Below are positions 49,654 to 51,016 of a stretch of 51,016 nucleotides of DNA, piece after piece. The DNA lies in assembly GCA_035656335.1 (NCBI GenBank), contig DASRSS010000114.1:1-51016 (forward strand). Reading direction: 5' to 3'. The notes below the pieces were generated by a model. That model was not told the DNA's origin. It worked only from the letters and a program-made list of their open reading frames with translations, and searched no databases. Origin of the DNA: DASRSS01 sp035656335 (GTDB lineage: Bacteria; Actinomycetota; Actinomycetes; Mycobacteriales; Jatrophihabitantaceae). Numbering within the stretch: the first letter of the stretch is position 1; each line of letters starts with the position of its first letter. The position numbers and the translations under genes were made by a program.

Positions 49654-49684
49654 GGCTGTACACGGGAAAGGAGGTGGTCCGCAG

Positions 49685-49723
49685 TTGAATACTTATCGGA
49701 CACGTGAGGTGGCTGCCAGCTAG
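49685..49723 (+). CDS. Twelve-codon ORF behind an extended Shine-Dalgarno sequence
   Basis: TTG start, peptide (M)NTYRTREVAAS, TAG stop. The site at 49665-49680 (GGAAAGGAGGTGGTCC) is complementary to the last 16 nt of actinobacterial 16S rRNA with only two G-U pairs, and sits 10 nt (from GGAGG) before the TTG. A plausible promoter lies upstream and hairpins downstream. The next coding gene faces the other way, so this is not a leader of a downstream operon. It may be a tiny protein, or ribosome binding itself may be the function. I do not recognise the peptide. Confidence 0.45.
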   Translation: MNTYRTREVAAS

Positions 49724-49765
49724 CCGCTGTATGCAACGGACCTGCGTGGCAATGCCCGCCGGCGT

Positions 49766-49887
49766 CCGCGTTGCGACAACGCGGCGGCGAGCACTACCAG
49801 GCAGCTACCCGGCCCCCGGACCGTCGGCCTGTCCAGCCGACCCGCCTGCGACACGATCTTCGTGCCGCGCGGACCAGGTCCGGGGGC
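49766..49887 (+). ncRNA. Structured segment, possibly 3' part of a small transcript and two-way terminator
   Basis: Three stems follow the tiny ORF. CCGCGTTG-CGA-CAACGCGG (49766-49784) is a perfect 8-bp hairpin. GCCCCCGGACC (49812-49822) pairs with GGTCCGGGGGC (49877-49887) over 11 bp. Inside it, GTCGGC-CTGTCCA-GCCGAC (49823-49841) forms a 6-bp hairpin. The last stem is followed on the plus strand by TGTTCATTTC, weakly U-rich. It can end the small plus-strand transcript and also the leftward diiron-oxygenase mRNA. An RNA function is inferred only from structure. Confidence 0.5.
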
Positions 49888-49909
49888 TGTTCATTTCCCG
49901 GAGCCGTCG

Positions 49910-50806
49910 CTAGATCAGGTGGACCAGCTTGTAGATCGGCTTGGCGTTCCAGGTGAGCATCCCCTGCTCGTCCAGGAAGCCCATGATCTTCTCGCCCAGC
50001 CAGCGCCGGGTGGCGTGGTTGTTCGGGTTGCCCCGGGCCTCGCGGACGGCCCGCTTGCGGTCCAGCCCGACGGCCTCGTACACGTCCGGGTTGATCAACA
50101 CGCTCACCACGAACGCGGACACGAGCGCGGACACCGTGGTCGCGACCAGCTTCTCGACCGGGTTCAGCTGCCGGACCTTCCGGGTGACTTCCTCGCGCGC
50201 GAAGCGGACGTGCCGCGCCTCCTCGACGACGTGGATCCGGTTGACCATGCGGATCAGCGGGTTGATCGCCTCGTCGTTCATGGTCGCGCGCTGCAGCCGG
50301 TCGGTGACCTCCTCGGCGACCAGCACGGGCGCGAACACGGCCGGGCCGCGCGCGGTCGCCTTGTACAGCCGCGCCAGGTGGTGCACGAGGCGCGGCGGAC
50401 GGTACGTGGGCACGCCCATCCGGTTGATCGCCTTGGCGAACATGATCACGTGCCGGGTCTCGTCCCCGATCTCGGTGAGCGCGTACTGGGTGTGCGCGGC
50501 CTGCGGGTCCTGGTGGTACGCGTACCGCGCGAGCAGCTGGATCAGGATGATCTCGAACCACAGCCCGGTGCCGGCGATGCTGGCCAGCTCGTGCTTGGAC
50601 AGCTCGACGCGCTGCTCGTCGCTCATCTCTTCCCACAGCTTCGTGCCGTACAGGGAGACCCGTTCGAGCGGCATGTACGCCATGTCGTCGGCGACCTCGG
50701 CCGTCCAGTCGATGTCCAGCAGCGGGTCGTAGGAGTTCCGGGACGACGAGTTGAGCAGCCGCCCGGCCGTCCGCTCGCGCTGCGCCTGCGGGTCGACCGC
50801 GGTCAT
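49910..50806 (-). CDS. AurF-like non-heme diiron oxygenase
   Basis: 298 residues, mostly helical ferritin-like fold of the p-aminobenzoate N-oxygenase family. Probable iron ligands are Glu116 and His119 in EIGDETRHVIMF, and the second ExxH in HVVEEARHVRFAREE, with further Glu in LVAEEVTDRL. AurF itself oxidises an arylamine to a nitro group; the substrate here is unknown. ATG 50806 has AGGAAGG about 8 nt upstream; the open frame extends to 50845 but lacks homology. Divergent from a TetR gene, with an operator-like repeat between them. Confidence 0.88.
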   Translation of the reverse strand: MTAVDPQAQRERTAGRLLNSSSRNSYDPLLDIDWTAEVADDMAYMPLERVSLYGTKLWEEMSDEQRVELSKHELASIAGTGLWFEIILIQLLARYAYHQDPQAAHTQYALTEIGDETRHVIMFAKAINRMGVPTYRPPRLVHHLARLYKATARGPAVFAPVLVAEEVTDRLQRATMNDEAINPLIRMVNRIHVVEEARHVRFAREEVTRKVRQLNPVEKLVATTVSALVSAFVVSVLINPDVYEAVGLDRKRAVREARGNPNNHATRRWLGEKIMGFLDEQGMLTWNAKPIYKLVHLI

Positions 50807-50844
50807 GGCGTCCACCTTCCTGCTATCTATAACAAGCTGTACCA

Positions 50845-50860
50845 CCTACTTTTGAGTAGG
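50845..50860. promoter_or_regulatory. Probable TetR operator (diiron oxygenase / TetR)
   Basis: CCTACT-TTTG-AGTAGG is a 6-bp perfect inverted repeat with a 4-bp spacer, 39 bp upstream of the oxygenase ATG and near its likely -35 region (a TATAGA-type -10 lies at about 50827). It is 70 bp from the TetR start. Repression of the oxygenase by the TetR protein is inferred. Confidence 0.6.
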
Positions 50861-50929
50861 ACAAGCAGTGACACCAACCCGCGGCGCCGGGCCGTCCGGA
50901 CGGGCGCCGCGGGCAATAAGCTGCACGTC

Positions 50930-51016
50930 ATGACCGCAGAGGTGCGCGACGGGCGCTCGACGCGGTGGGATCCGCACCGGCGTGAGCGGCGCATCGCGAT
51001 CATCACCGCGGCAATC
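50930..51016 (+). CDS. TetR-family regulator, N-terminal fragment (runs off window)
   Basis: 29 codons from ATG 50930 to the window end. The visible RWDPHRRERRIAIITAAI is the first helix of a TetR-type HTH after a short basic leader. The ATG lies 7 nt after TAAGCT (leaderless type). It is divergent from the AurF-like oxygenase and likely its regulator. The rest of the protein cannot be seen. Confidence 0.75.
   Translation, partial: MTAEVRDGRSTRWDPHRRERRIAIITAAI

Noticed and set aside
49665..49680. Considered as an rRNA fragment
   Set aside because: It is the complement of the 16S tail, not the tail itself, and nothing rRNA-like flanks it.

Overview
The window is high-GC, densely packed DNA with many GTG starts and frequent ATGA/GTGA stop-start overlaps. 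It carries mshA (mycothiol), a senX3-regX3 pair, MMPL transporters and an HBHA-like protein, so the host is an actinobacterium. From memory, two blocks match the Mycobacterium tuberculosis gene order around Rv0474-Rv0500A. One is 1-12.3 kb: excisionase-type HTH, proC, sugar isomerase, Cys-rich protein, regX3, senX3, gpm, ybjN, mshA, SDR, murB. The other is 40.9-42.2 kb: DUF2516, HBHA-like, XRE. There is no sign of mycolate synthesis, and I cannot name a genus.

Layout. 0-3 kb is a leftward run: sugar isomerase, proline dehydrogenase, proC, HTH. 3-5.3 kb holds a Cys-rich protein and a SigE-type sigma factor with its membrane partner. 5.3-9.8 kb is the leftward chain mshA-ybjN-gpm-senX3-regX3. 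9.8-13.1 kb holds an SDR, murB with a PGYPQ-repeat membrane protein, and a methyltransferase. 13.1-40.9 kb is accessory: secreted lipase, PaiB-VOC fusion, NTF2/XRE pair, tRNA-Lys, lipoprotein, a three-gene two-component operon, two tandem LicD-methyltransferase fusions, a double muconolactone-isomerase protein, LysR/MFS/SRPBCC, flavoenzymes, tsaD, a formylglycine-generating enzyme, an FAD dehydrogenase-SDR-SRPBCC operon, a neutral ceramidase, a TRIC channel, an MptB-like mannosyltransferase and a P450/TetR pair. 40.9-51 kb holds the DUF2516-HBHA-XRE block, two tandem MMPL transporters, ygfZ, a Fur regulator, an aminodeoxychorismate-lyase-like enzyme, a small structured transcription unit, and a diiron oxygenase divergent from a truncated TetR gene.

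The most unusual items are: the tandem three-domain LicD/methyltransferase proteins (21.1-24.3 kb); a possible stand-alone small transcript (49.6-49.9 kb) whose ribosome-binding site can pair with the 16S tail over 16 nt; a PaiB-VOC fusion; and a recurring layout of leaderless divergent promoters with abutting or shared -10 boxes. No CRISPR array, insertion sequence, phage gene or rRNA was found.
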